A stretch of DNA of 64,000 nt from Ischnura elegans (lineage: Eukaryota; Arthropoda; Insecta; Odonata; Coenagrionidae): contig NC_060248.1 of NCBI RefSeq assembly GCF_921293095.1, positions 136,288,972-136,352,971 of the forward strand, in the 5' to 3' direction. Positions within the stretch are counted from its first letter, which is position 1, and the number at the start of each line of letters is the position of its first letter. Under the pieces are notes generated by a model, which did not search any database, was not told the origin of the DNA, and saw only the letters and a list, made by a program, of their open reading frames with translations. Positions 43,253 through 54,137 of this stretch are shown one piece after another. Made by a program: the position numbers and the translations under genes.

Positions 43253-43443
43253 GTGTGTGAGCTTCACATCGCACCTTGTGATATCAGAAAATAATCTGTG
43301 GCCTTGGACGAGAAGACGAGGAGAAAATTCTTGCTGAATTGAAGGTGCCCAGATTGGAGGAAGGTACCATTGCTTCACTGTTACCTGTCGCCAAGAAGAC
43401 AGACATTGTGGCAGAAGTGACATATTTGTGGATCTGGATTTGA
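43253..43443 (+). pseudogene. THAP zinc-finger exon 2
   Basis: It follows a TTTTAG acceptor: VCELHIAPCDIRK supplies the closing C-x-x-H of the finger, then a stop, SVALDEKTRRKFLLN, and after a frameshift 'VPRLEEGTIASLLPVAKK' and TDIVAEVTYLWIWI, ending at the stop at 43441. An intron of about 480 bp separates it from exon 1. It is almost identical to 28990-29162, including the defects, so the breaks predate the duplication. Confidence 0.65.
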
Positions 43444-43829
43444 TTTGTGCAAGTTGATGCTGTGATAGTGGACGTTCATCGGAGAAAGTATTGAAGATAG
43501 TTTTTATGTATCGACCAGTCCTCTTTTAAATAATGTTCTATTCGAAAGAGAATAAGAGTAATTGTTTCGCTAAATTAGATGTGGGATAGAATTGTGGTTA
43601 ACAATAGAAAATACATAATATATGTATTGTATTTCTGTGGGTTTTTCTTTCCTGCCTCTTTAAAATTTCTTGTGGTGGTGACTTCACAAGTATAAAATCG
43701 GAGGTGTGATCTAAGAGATACCATGTTTTATTTTACAAGTGTTTATACTGGTGATTTGGCAGGACTTTCATATTTTTAATAGGTTGATACATTTACTCCC
43801 TGATAAAAATAAACCCCTCCATTAAGGAG

Positions 43830-44135
43830 AGGTTTACCCTCCATTGAGGGTACAGGAAGGATAGGTGTACCCTTCCTGTACCCTTCAGCAAGGGTACACG
43901 AAGGGTATTTTAGAACATCGGTGGGTACGCCCTCTCCTTCCTGGAGGGTACGGGAAGGGTTTGGCCAGCCTCGATGAAGGGTACAGGAAGGATAAGTGTA
44001 CCCTTCCTGTACCCTTCAGCAAGGGTACACGAAGGGTATTTTAGAACATTAGTGGGTACGCCCTCTCCTTCCTGGAGTGTACAGGAAGGGTTTGGCCAGC
44101 CTCAATGGAGGGTACAGGAAGGGTAGGATTAATAT
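43830..44135. repeat. array 2 in copy B, about 131-bp units
   Basis: GGCCAGCCTC recurs at 43963 and 44094, with GTACCCTTCAGCAAGGGTAC and TATTTTAGAACAT in each unit. It is the inverse of the array at 22985-23296. Confidence 0.85.
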
Positions 44136-44298
44136 AAAAAATAAAAATCCATAAATTAACATAAAAATTTAAAAAATCGCTAATACACTAAATTTAACGA
44201 ATGGGGATGAGGTTCAACAGTGATTTCTAAAGTTATAGGGCAGAAAAGAAATTAGCCCGCACGTGGTTTTGAACCCAGGACCTACCTATTAGGTATCA

Positions 44299-44574
44299 TG
44301 TTGACGCAGGTCTCAACGCCTGCAGCTGGATAATAATTATAACGCCGCGAAGTCGTTTTGCCTTGAGATGGTTTATTACAATTTAAGAACAAATTTGGTT
44401 GCTAATACAATGAACAAGTGAGTCGGTTCTGCTCCCTTTCACGACTCCCTTTCACGACTCGCTTCACGACTGCTCTCGTCTTGTCGCCCGCACACACTCC
44501 CTCCGCGAACCGCTGGCAGCGCCACGCCTCGTCTCCCCGGCGAACCACGACGGCGGGAGTTTGAAAGGCCAACA
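44299..44574 (-). repeat. BEL/Pao 3' LTR
   Basis: This is an intact 276-bp LTR. It gives the empty site (GGTTTA|TTACAA at 44375/44376) for the Helitron-like insertion in the other LTR. Confidence 0.92.
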
Positions 44575-44588
44575 TTCCGCCCACCTTG
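44575..44588 (-). other. BEL/Pao polypurine tract
   Basis: On the minus strand AAGGTGGGCGGAA directly precedes the 3' LTR, the position expected of the plus-strand primer. Confidence 0.7.
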
Positions 44589-44643
44589 AAAGGTTAACTT
44601 TCAACTCTGAAAAAAAGGAATGAAATAAATAATGCTTTACTGA

Positions 44644-45740
44644 TTACCCGCCATGGCCAAGACACACAATTCTGTAATGCCTTCTTTGACCGATCCCCAT
44701 GGCTGTTTTAATGGTGGCCACTCTGCTAATGCCGTCCTTCCCAGGGTGAAGAGCAATAATTCTACCCTTTGGCCAGTGCATGGGGGGACGAAAATCTTCC
44801 TTCAGCAGCGCCAACATTCCCTCCTTCAGATCGCCCCCTCTGGAAACCCACTGCGACCGCCCTTGTACATGTGGCAGGTACTCCGCTGACCATCTCCTCC
44901 AGAAATCTTGCATGATCTGCTGACAATACTGCCAACGGGATAAACGATTAATCGGGAGTGGAGTCAAATCTGGCTCAGGAGGTGAGGTGAAAAGCTGACC
45001 AATTAACAAATGGCCCGGAGTTAAAGGATTTAAGTCATTAGGGTTATCTGAGAGTGGTGTCAATGGGCAGGAATTTAGGCAAGCCTCTATTTGAGTGAGT
45101 ATTGTGTTCAGCTCTTCATAATTCAAAATTGCATTACCCAAAACCCTTCTTAGATGATACTTAACCATCTTCACACATGCCTCCCAAAGGCCTCCAAAGT
45201 GTGGAGATCAGGGAGGGATGAAGTGCCAAGTAATTCCATCACTGGCCAGGTGGGTTGTCACATCTCGTTGATAGACTTCTGTGTTGAAGAGATTTCGAAG
45301 TTCCTTCAACTCCTTATCAGCTCCTACGAAGTTGGTGCCGTTGTCGCTGTATACATTGATACATTGTCCCCTGCGACTAATAAATCTCCTGAAAGCTGCA
45401 ATGAAGGCTTGCAATGTGAGTTCAGTTACCAGTTCCAGATGAATAGCCTTAGTTGAAAGACAGACTAATAAAGATATGTAAGTTTTTACCACAGGAGAAC
45501 GTCTATGCTTAGTTTGCAGTGAATTGGCCCACAGTAATCAACTCCAGTATTGAGAAATGGTTTTGATGGTGTTACTCTCCCGGCGGGTAGCTCTCCCATT
45601 AGTTGGCTGCTAAGAGTTGGCTTCACTTTAAAGCATTTGATGCATTGATGTACAGTTGGGCCATTAGCTAAATGCCTTCCCTGAAGAGGCCAATAAGTTT
45701 GTCTCACCTCAGCCAATAATGCTTGAGGACCAATATGGAG
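44644..45740 (-). pseudogene. BEL/Pao integrase, broken
   Basis: From high to low coordinates: 'VRQTYWPLQGRHLANGPTVH' with QCIKCFKVKP (zinc-binding H2C2 end), 'GVDYCGPI' (first Asp region) and, after a frameshift near 45490, 'LLVCLSTKAIHLELV'. Then come 'VYSDNGTNFVGADKELKEL' (second Asp), 'ITWHFIPP' and an in-frame TGA at about 45208. The core continues with the third acidic residue region (LWEA) and the C-terminal 'RPPMHWPKGRIIALHPGKDG' domain characteristic of BEL/Pao, ending at 44644. The integrase inserts the cDNA. This copy cannot make an intact protein. Confidence 0.85.
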
Positions 45741-45965
45741 TGAGCTGATGTGGATATGAACAAAAATTAATGGTCAAATTGGAATTATCTGGAAGAATGA
45801 TAGGATGCATGGTCCCATAAGACAGCTGTGCATTTTTTAGCCGACCTCCCACTCTAATGACACAAGATTTATCGAGGAATGGGCAAAGTGGCCTTAATTT
45901 ACTTTCCCCAGAAACGCATTGATAAGCCTTAAGATCTTCTATCTCCTTAGAGAAATGTTGTCCTT
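45741..45965 (-). pseudogene. BEL/Pao integrase N-terminal segment
   Basis: The minus strand reads 'QHFSKEIEDLKAYQC', FLDKSCVIRVGGRLKNAQL and 'HPIILPDNSNL', the standard lead-in to BEL/Pao integrase, interrupted by stops before the H2C2 finger. Confidence 0.75.
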
Positions 45966-46419
45966 ATTTAATCCTAATTATACATGACATGGCATCTTTA
46001 ATCTCTTGTGCTGTGATCAATCCAAAATTTCTCTCTTGCAATAGCTGGCAAGCGTTAGTAATGAATCTTCGACAATAAGAAATCACCTTTCTGAGTTTAT
46101 AAAGTGATGAAAACCTATTAAAAAGGTGAACATCACCAGCAATGGCAATGTAAGAGTTTACTAACGGTGCCCTTGAATCCTCCTTAATATCATATTTAAC
46201 CTCTTGGTCCTCCCTTGCGATATATTGCAATAATTTGAGATGGTTGGCGCACCATTTGCGTAAATGAAATCCAGCTTGACTCAGCATTCTTACCAATTCA
46301 CTCTGCAACCTTAAGGCTCCTTCAATTGTACTTGCACCCGTTATGAGGTCGTCCACGTAGAAGTCCTTCATGGTAACTGCTGCTGCTAATGGATATCTCA
46401 GTTTCTCAGTCTCCGCCAA
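45964..46419 (-). pseudogene. BEL/Pao reverse transcriptase tail joined to post-RNase H region
   Basis: It starts just after an in-frame TGA (46423) with 'AETEKLRYPLAAAVTMKDFY' and 'VDDLITGASTIEGALRL' (catalytic YVDD) and 'GFHLRKWCANHLKLL'. It then jumps from 'KYDIKEDS' to 'HLFNRFSSLYKLRKVISYC', skipping the connection and RNase H domains that normally lie between. The frame stays open across the deletion junction. Loss of RNase H prevents replication by itself. Confidence 0.8.
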
Positions 46420-46422
46420 ATT

Positions 46423-48966
46423 TCAGAGGCATCTCGTTGCTAGGAATGGTGAGCAGGCTAATCCGAAGGTGACTGTTATTAAACGGTAAGCCAATAATGC
46501 TTCCTCCGGTGAATTTCTCCATAAGATGCATTGCAGGTTGGTGTCAGCAGGATGCAGCCTTATCTGCCGATACATCTGTTTTATGTCTGCTGTGAATACA
46601 TAAGAACGAAAGCGAAATGATACTAATATTGAGATCAAATCGCGTTGCATGTTGGAACCAATCACCAGCAAGTCATTGAAGGCAATGCCCGAGGTTGATT
46701 TTGCTGATCCATCGAATACCACCCTTAGTTTCGTCGTTGTGCTTGCATCCTTAAAAACAGGATGGTGTGGTAAGTAGTTAGCTGGAATTAAATCAGAACA
46801 TGTTTGATTAGAGCAAGGTTCTAAGTGATCGAGTTCCAAATACTCATTCATTTGCATGCTGTAGTTCTGTTTCAGCTTCTTGTCCTTCTCAAATCTCTCC
46901 TCCAATTTGTGGAAACGGTCCTCGGCGTGCCGCTTGGTGTTCCCCAAAGTGGTAGGACTATGTTTCAAAGGCAGTCTTACCACATACCTTCCACGTTCAT
47001 CTTGGTGAACGTTTCTCCGGGAGTGGTCCTCACATGTTCGCTCCTCGTCCGATAAAGTTGACAGATTGCTTGAAATCACTTCATCTATCTCCCAGGATTT
47101 CTCCATAAGTTGGTCAACATCCTCCTGCATGCTAAAATGACAGAGTAAAGTGTTTACACAATCACCTTCGTAGCACTTGCCTGGTGTTTTTCCTAAAACG
47201 ACCCAACCAAACACCGTTTTTTGAAGTATTGGAAGATCCTTGGCAGAACGAATTTGACCAATGGATGTGAGTTGCCAAAATATGTCTGCACCTAAGAGTG
47301 CATCAATTTTACGGGGAACATTAAATTCCGAATCTGCCAAGGTTATTCCCCTAGGTATTTTCAAGAGTTTTTTGCTGATTTGATGCATGGGCAATCTTTG
47401 AGTAATTTGCGGGACTACTAAAAACTCAACAGTTGCATGAAAGGAATTCATCCGGGAACTCACTATGGCTTGCATTTTACTCGTGACGTTCATCATTTCT
47501 TGATCAATCCCCATGATTCGTTGGCGTACCCTTGTGTGCTGAATGCCCAATGCACGAGCGAAGGAATGAGTCATAAAGTTCGATTGCGAACCAGAATCTA
47601 AAAGAATTCGGCACTGATGCATGCACCCCTTCACATCGGTTACATTGACTATCGCGGTTGCGAGGAGTGTTTGTTGAAAATCATTCGTATTATGAAGACA
47701 ACTAATAGTTTCATCAGTGCCAGTCACTCCCTTCTCTTGCTCTTCATTGTTGCTATCTAAATGCAGTAACGTATTATGTTTTTTATTACATGTTCGGCAG
47801 AGACTTGAATTACACTGAATGGTCATGTGTCCCGAACGAAGGCAATTTTTACATAATTTCAACTCGCTGACCTTGTTGAGTCTCTGCGTCACACTCATAT
47901 TTTTAAATAAAGGACAATGAAAAATGTGATGTTCTTGATTGCAAACTGAGCATGACGTCACTTGTGTATTAACGTAAGCAGATGAATATTTAATACGTTG
48001 TTTAAACTGGGATGCTCTCAGCTCCTGATCTGAATGTGAGCTCCGTTGCACTTGCTGCAATTTTGGTTTTACTTCGCCTTCGCAAATCTCGAGTACCTTA
48101 TATCTTTGTTGAAGAAAATTTTTAAGTTCGTTGAAAGTAGGCATTTCCCCGGCAAATGAAGAGGATTCCCATGATCTTCTTGTTGTAGCATCGAATTTAC
48201 TTGATATCATATGAATTAATATTGTATCCCATTGATCGGTGGGCTGACCTAAAGCCTTTAAAGCCCGTATGTGTCTTTCGGAATCGTCCAATAGCTTGCG
48301 AAGGGAGGTGGATGATTCTCTTTGAACTTCGCTTAAATTAAAAAGCGCTTGGACGTGCTTATTAATGATATATTTTCTGCATTTATATCGGTTTTTCAAA
48401 AGCTCCCATGCAGTATTGTAATTGTCGGATGACATTTCCAATGAATGAAGCAACTGCAAGGCATCGCTCTTCAATGCCGACCTTAGATATTGAAATTTTT
48501 GAATGGGTGATAATGCATCGTTATGACGAATCAGAGACCGAAACGAGTCATGGAAAGGCAACCACTCATCATATGATCCGCTGAAAGTTGGAAGTTGAAG
48601 CGTTGGCAGAGGGTGAGGGTTACTCATGCGTGACTCATTGCAGTCAGCACGTGAACCGGCGGATCGTAGACCATCTTGGAAAAGAGCAATTAATTCGAAA
48701 TAATTCTGTTCGAATGATTCCCGTTCGTATGCTGATGGCGTCGAAAGTTTTGATTCCTGTTCCGCGAGCTCAATATCCGATTGCACTTCATCAAATTCTG
48801 ACCACGTTTCTTCTAAACGAGCAAGTCTAGATTTGATCTGCCTAGGTGAATCCAAGGAACTATCGTCTTCTATGAACTGTCTAAAGCGCGTGAGACGCGA
48901 CTTCACTAACCCCCGTTTGTGAATGAGTCGTTTAAATTCTGGAGTGTCCATCACTATTAATCCCAA
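46423..48966 (-). pseudogene. BEL/Pao gag-pol: gag, protease and start of reverse transcriptase
   Basis: An 847-codon open frame starts near 48966. In order: an N-terminal coiled region, the Pao-type gag domain ('LPTLQLPTFSGSYDEWLPFH' and following, about residues 120-300), two Cys/His knuckles (CSVCNQEHHIFHC, then CKNCLRSGHMTIQC, about 340-390), an aspartic protease (LLDSGSQSNFMT, about 455), and reverse transcriptase (VVFDGSAKSTSG, then 'FTADIKQMYRQIRLHP', about 745-800). It ends in a TGA within the palm before the YVDD. Gag, protease and polymerase start are undamaged, which fits the young LTRs. Confidence 0.92.
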
Positions 48967-49211
48967 TGCAATTTGAATATGAAATCACTCTTATTACTGC
49001 TATGGCAAAGATTAGCAAGGCTTGGAAGTCATGGTAATGGGTTCGGAAATTGCCAGAGAAAGCCAGAATTATGATCTCCACTCACCGATACCGTAACATG
49101 CGGATGGACGTCTTGACTGAAGCTCTCTGCTGGCCTCGGAAGTAGTTGAAACAGCTCCAGGGTATCACCACGTGGTTTGAAGTCCGTTTGACTGTCGTTG
49201 AATTGCTTAAG

Positions 49212-49229
49212 ATCACGTCGGGGTCACCA
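49212..49229 (-). other. BEL/Pao primer binding site (tRNA-Trp type)
   Basis: TGGTGACCCCGACGTGAT on the minus strand, three bases inside the 5' LTR, is complementary to the 3' end of animal tRNA-Trp (…ATCACGTCGGGGTCA plus CCA). Confidence 0.75.
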
Positions 49230-49232
49230 AAA

Positions 49233-51751
49233 TGTTGACGCAGGTCTCAACGCCTGCAGCTGGATAATAATTATAACGCCGCGAAGTCGTTTTGCCTTGA
49301 GATGGTTTACTCGCACGCTCCGCGCGCTCGTTAAGGGGCTCCGCCCCTTAAAACCCCGGTTCCGGCTTCGCCGTCTACATTTGTGGTCGTTCGAAGACTT
49401 TTGAAGTTCGAATAATCTCAACACGGCTAGGGGCCGGCTTCGCCGGCCAGGGGGTAGGGAGGTGCCCCACTCATTGCTCGGAACGGCTTCGCCGTTCCTC
49501 GCTGAAGGGCGGCTTCGCCGCCTGGGGGTTTAGTGTGCCAGAGGGCAAGGGCATTTCGGAACTGTTTCACCGTCATTCATTTAAGGGGCGGCTTCGCCGC
49601 CCAGAGGTGGGGGGAGTCCACAGCGGTTGCGCCGCTTGAACATCGGGGCGGCTACGCCGCCCGGGGGTTGCTGAAGCTCCCCCTCGACTACGCCAGTTCC
49701 TCGTTGTGGGGCGGCTTCGCCGCCTTGGGGTTGAGGAGCCCCCCCACGGCTGCTCCGCCTAGCCCTTATAAATGGTCTTCCCCACCGAGAGGGGTGCCCA
49801 GGGGGATTCGGGGATTTTAATGTGTTATGCATGCGGTGACCAAAAGTGCACAGTGATCATGTAGCGATGATTGTAAAAGGTAGTGCAATGCGGATTAATA
49901 GTGGCCACAAGTACCCATAAAAGAAGACTTAATGGCAAGTTTTTCATTTTTTTTTCGGGGGGTTCCTACGGAATACCGGGGGTTTTATACTTGTGTTAAA
50001 CCAGTGGTCACTAAAAGGTCTCATAAATTCCGTGCCGATAAGTCCTAGGGGACCGGAAGAGTGGTCTTACGATTCTTTTCCCTGGAGAGGCTATTTATTA
50101 GAAATTTTTTGGGAGGTTTCACGGGGTTATCGGGGGTTTTAATAAGTGGTAGGGGCACCGGTTAAATTGTGTCGAAAACTATTCGGAAAGGCGAGTTTAA
50201 ATTTGTTTTATTTTTTTTCCGCGATGTTCCAGGAGGTAATCGGGGGTGTTCTGGTATTTTTTCCCGTATGGTTTACGGTGGCTCGCCCTCACCAAATATT
50301 CCGGATCTAGACCTCAGAGGGGACGGGTAGTGCGGCGTAATGTTTGCGAGAAGTTCCCAAATAGGAGACTAAATGACACATTTTACATTTGGGGGGGATT
50401 TCACGGGGATACCGGGGGTTTAAATGTGTGTACTCCTGGCGGTCACCATCCATTCACATAAATTTCGGGGGGATGAGTCGTTGGGGGCGGTGGAATAGTC
50501 ACGAAAAGTACCGAAAAAGTAGACTTATTTGAAAATTTTATTTTTGGGGGGGGGGGTTTCGGGGGGTATGTGGGTTTACCGGGGGTTTATAGGTTTTTAC
50601 TGCCAGCGGTCATCAATCGTCCACATCAATTCCGTAGCGATGAATGGTAAGGATTGGAAAAGCGGCGGAATTGTGACGAAAGGTTTTTTTATTTTAATTT
50701 TAATTTTTTAGGGGGTTTTGGGGGGTTAAAAGATGACGGTACTATATGGTCACATTCATTTACTGTCATGTCTAAAAGAATTGTGCCCTATGACATCCAT
50801 ATTTCGAAAGTAATACAATAAAAAGCAAACCAGTCCTTGAAAAATGTTACCAGTGCCCGCCATTTTTATTTTTTCGCGGTTAAATCCATTAAACTATTAT
50901 TAAAATGTTTATGTTTTCTGAAAGACAATGCATAGCTGTATGTAACTACAAAGATTGAAAGAAATCGGTTGAGTTAAAATTGACAAAACCTTGTGTTAAT
51001 CTTTTGAAAATCGTAATTTTCGGTGATTTTCGGAATACTTTAATTTTATTCTCAGTAACCAAGGGCGATGAAAGAAAAACGTTACCTACATTTCGTAGAC
51101 TATGTTATGAGCATATATAATAATCATTTTCAATATCCTACACCTGTAATTACGACTAGGGGAGCGGAAGTTATGAAATATTTTTGGAAAACCCAATTTT
51201 TGGACGCCATTTTGGCAGCAAATTTCTTAAAAAGAAACTTATAACATAACATAATTACGTTACTACATTTACCAGCTTTCAAAAAATGCATTAATGATCC
51301 GTGTGGCATGCACGGTTCGCGCGCAGTAAAATAAAAACCGGAAGACGGTCCCCGGAAAAAGCGCGATTTCGGCCATTTTGTCGTTCTAGCGACGACACGT
51401 GGCGGAAACTTCCGGTTTTCGGATTTTTCCTCCAAATCATTTCCGGTTCCCCGCACGCGTGCCAAATTTCAGCTCTCCAGCACTTCTAGAAGTGGTCGGG
51501 AATTTGTATCCATCAGTGAGTCAGTCACCACGAGGGCTGTATATAGATAGGATTACAATTTAAGAACAAATTTGGTTGCTAATACAATGAACAAGTGAGT
51601 CGGTTCTGCTCCCTTTCACGACTCCCTTTCACGACTCGCTTCACGACTGCTCTCGTCTTGTCGCCCGCACACACTCCCTCCGCGAACCGCTGGCAGCGCC
51701 ACGCCTCGTCTCCCCGGCGAACCACGACGGCGGGAGTTTAAAAGGCCAACA
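49233..51751 (-). repeat. BEL/Pao 5' LTR, split by Helitron-like copy B
   Basis: The two parts 49233-49309 (77 bp) and 51553-51751 (199 bp) sum to exactly the 276 bp of the other LTR. Confidence 0.92.
49310..51552 (-). mobile_element. Helitron-like non-autonomous element, copy B (2,243 bp)
   Basis: It has the same termini as copy A, inserted between A and T of the BEL/Pao LTR without target duplication. It is shorter than copy A by internal deletions. The hairpin array (49310-49790) has more perfect stems than copy A, for example GGGGCGGCTTCGCCGCC where copy A has mismatches. Coding capacity is not evident. Confidence 0.8.
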
Positions 51752-52051
51752 TATCATGAACTAGTGATTTAACAACCTCGGCTATCGAGGTACTTAACAG
51801 GAGTAGCTTCTCAACGGAAGTTATTCTACAAAATCTTAAGATGAGAATCGCACCCGGGCCTATGTGGAAGAAAGCTCTGACTTTTTTCTACGACACCTAT
51901 TTCGTTTCAGAAAATAAGATCGGCATTCAAATACTGAACATCACTCTAGCAATGGCTCATTGTCAGCCACACAAATAGGTTACATCCTAAAACGTTAATG
52001 TAAGAACTTCAAAATGAGCTTTTTTCACACAATTATAAAAACTATTGTATA

Positions 52052-52325
52052 CAGTGGCGTAGTCAGGAATTTCGTTTGGGGGGGGGTCCAAAATCAGGTG
52101 GGGAAAGTTTTGAAAAACAGGATAGTAAGTATTGGGATTCAACTTATTCAAACACTTTTCATAATCGAAAAAACTTCAATAGTCAAAGAAATATTTTTTA
52201 AATTCATTATTTTTCAATATTTTGATTTCTTTTATGAAGGAAAACGATTGTGTTTTTATACTTCGGGGGGGGGGGGGGGGCGGAGGGTCCGAACCCTCCG
52301 GACCCCACCCCTGGCTACGCCACTG
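52052..52325. mobile_element. hAT-like MITE inside copy B
   Basis: It is bounded by CAGTGGCGTAGTCAGGAA and CCTGGCTACGCCACTG, in the inverse orientation of 22248-22520 and at the same position of the host element. The flanks ATTGTATA and AATATGTA are the degenerate octamer duplication. Confidence 0.85.
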
Positions 52326-52539
52326 AATATGTATATTATTGTTGTCCTGAAGGAAATTTTAAAGATTAGTTGTGTAGCCCGTCTATCTTTGCTTTCAAAG
52401 ACTGCTTACGTTCTTGTACGGAACTCAATACTCTTTAGCAGGTGAAAGTAGCTGAGGAGACACTCTCACGATATGTTTTCCTCAGTTATAAATGCTAAGT
52501 CCCAAGGAAGGGTAGACTAAGGATTTTTCTCTCCTTCCC

Positions 52540-53670
52540 TTACCCTTAATGGTGGGTATAGGAAGGGTAGATGGATGGTAAGGGAAGGAGTTCCAAGGAA
52601 GGGTACACGAAGGATTTTTCTCTCCTTCCCTTACCCTTTATGGTGGGTAGAGGAAGGGTACACGGATGGTAAGGGAAGGAGTTCCAAGGAAGGGTACACG
52701 AAGGATTTTTCTCTCCTTCCCTTACCCTTAATGGTGGGTAGAGGAAGGGTACACGGATGGTAAGGGAAGGAGTTCCAAGGAAGGGTACACGAAGGATTTT
52801 TCTCTCCTTCCCTTACCCTTAATGGTGGGTAGAGGAAGGGTACACGGATGGTAAGGGAAGGAGTTCCAAGGAAGGGTACACGAAGGATTTTTCTATCCTT
52901 CCCTTACCCTTAATGGTGGGTAAAGGAAGGATACACGGATGGTAAGGGAAGGAGTTCCAAGGAAGGGTACACGAAGGATTTTTCTCTCCTTCCCTTACCC
53001 TTAATGGTGGGTAGAGGAAGGGTACACGGATGGTAAGGGAAGGAGTTCCAAGGAAGGGTACACGAAGGATTTTTCTCTCCTTCCCTTGCCCTTAATGGTG
53101 GGTAGAGGAAGGGTACACGGATGGTAAGGGAAGGAGTTCCAAGGAAGGGTACACGAAGGATTTTTCTCTCCTTCCCTTACCCTTAATGGTGGGTAGAGGA
53201 AGGGTACACGGATGGTAAGGGAAGGAGTTCCAAGGAAGGGTACACGAAGGATTTTTCTATCCTTCCCTTACCCTTAATGGTGGGTAAAGGAAGGATACAC
53301 GGATGGTAAGGGAAGGAGTTCCAAGGAAGGGTACACGAAGGATTTTTCTCTCCTTCCCTTACCCTTAATGGTGGGTAGAGGAAGGGTACACGGATGGTAA
53401 GGGAAGGAGTTCCAAGGAATGGTAAACGAAGGATTTTTCTATCCTTCCCTTACCCTTAATGGTGGGTAAAGGAAGGATACACGGATGGTAAGGGAAGGAG
53501 TTCCAAGGAAGGGTACACGAAGGATTTTTCTATCCTTCCCTTACCCTTAATGGTGGGTAGAGGAAGGGTACACGGATGGTAAGGGAAGGAGTTCCAAGGA
53601 ATGGTACACGAAGGGTTTTTCTATCCTTCCCTTACCCTTAATGGTGGGTAGGGCGTGGGTCGTGCAAGGG
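52540..53670. repeat. array 1 in copy B, about 13 units of about 91 bp
   Basis: TAATGGTGGGTAGAGGAAGG recurs every ~91 bp. Two variant unit types (TTTCTCTCCTTCCC versus TTTCTATCCTTCCC) alternate in blocks, suggesting expansion by multi-unit duplication. Copy A has six units. Confidence 0.9.
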
Positions 53671-54137
53671 TAACTACCCACCATGAAGGATGCTACCCTT
53701 CCTGTACTCACCATGGTGGAGTTTATTTTTATCAGGGCTGAAGTGACCTAGAGACTTTTACTCATCCCAAATAATTTTTCAAATACTTTAGCGCCTGATA
53801 TGGGTAAGTTTTAGTAGCTGAGACTGAACTATACGTTAATTTTTGCTTGCATTTTGATGAATTTGATCATACTAATAGCAGATGTGTCAGCAATCCTGTT
53901 TCATCGGCAATTTTTATTTAAAAATTTTATTTCGTCAGGCTTTAGGGTAAGCTTTTTAATGCTCGTGGGCTATGTGATGTCTTATTTAGTGTCAAAATTA
54001 ATAAGAATTTACTCTGATTAACATCTCAAGGTTTCCAAGTAAGTACGAGCCACTTAAGAATGCTGGATGCTGAGGATGCGTGAATTAGCCTTGAGAATCT
54101 CATTTTTCGCAGTTATTTAAGTGGCCGAATAAGTTTT

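Larger units (their letters stand above)
44299..51751 (-). mobile_element. BEL/Pao LTR retrotransposon, young but defective
   Basis: The 276-bp LTRs (44299-44574 and 49233-49309 + 51553-51751) start TGTTG and end CAACA. I see one mismatch between them. The 5-bp duplication TATCA flanks the element (44294-44298 and 51752-51756). The tRNA-Trp-type primer site (49212-49229) and purine tract (44575-44588) are in place. The body lacks RNase H and has stops, so it could only have moved with help. The 5' LTR holds Helitron-like copy B. Without it the length is about 5.2 kb. Confidence 0.92.
43798..53737. mobile_element. TACCCTTCCT array element, copy B (both ends present)
   Basis: The left terminus CCCTGATAAAAATAAAC (43798) and right terminus GTTTATTTTTATCAGGG (ending 53737) are inverted repeats. 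CT lies outside both, and the paralogous site in copy 1 of the THAP element (about 29563, TTTACTGCAGTGACC) is empty, giving a 2-bp duplication. Order: array 2, tRNA-like core, BEL/Pao insertion (44299-51751), rest of core with MITE, array 1. Without insertions it is about 2.2 kb. No transposase is seen. Confidence 0.85.
42188..54137 (+). mobile_element. THAP-bearing inverted-repeat element, copy 2, with nested insertions
   Basis: It begins ACCCAGACGGCACAGG like copy 1 and follows it for about 1.6 kb, is interrupted at 43797 by the array element (43798-53737), and continues to 54137. The fold-back and right terminus of copy 1 are missing. It retains the full first THAP exon and the intron that copy 1 lost. 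54.14-54.3 kb beyond it has a duplicated TAATATCCAAAAGTAATATT motif. Confidence 0.65.

Noticed and set aside
52014-52445. 143-codon open frame on the plus strand
   Set aside because: It runs through the MITE and the non-coding core of array element copy B; the equivalent in copy A is broken and it resembles no protein.
52540-53670. Repeat-protein gene encoded by the 91-bp array
   Set aside because: 91 is not a multiple of three and frames close; the array is non-coding.
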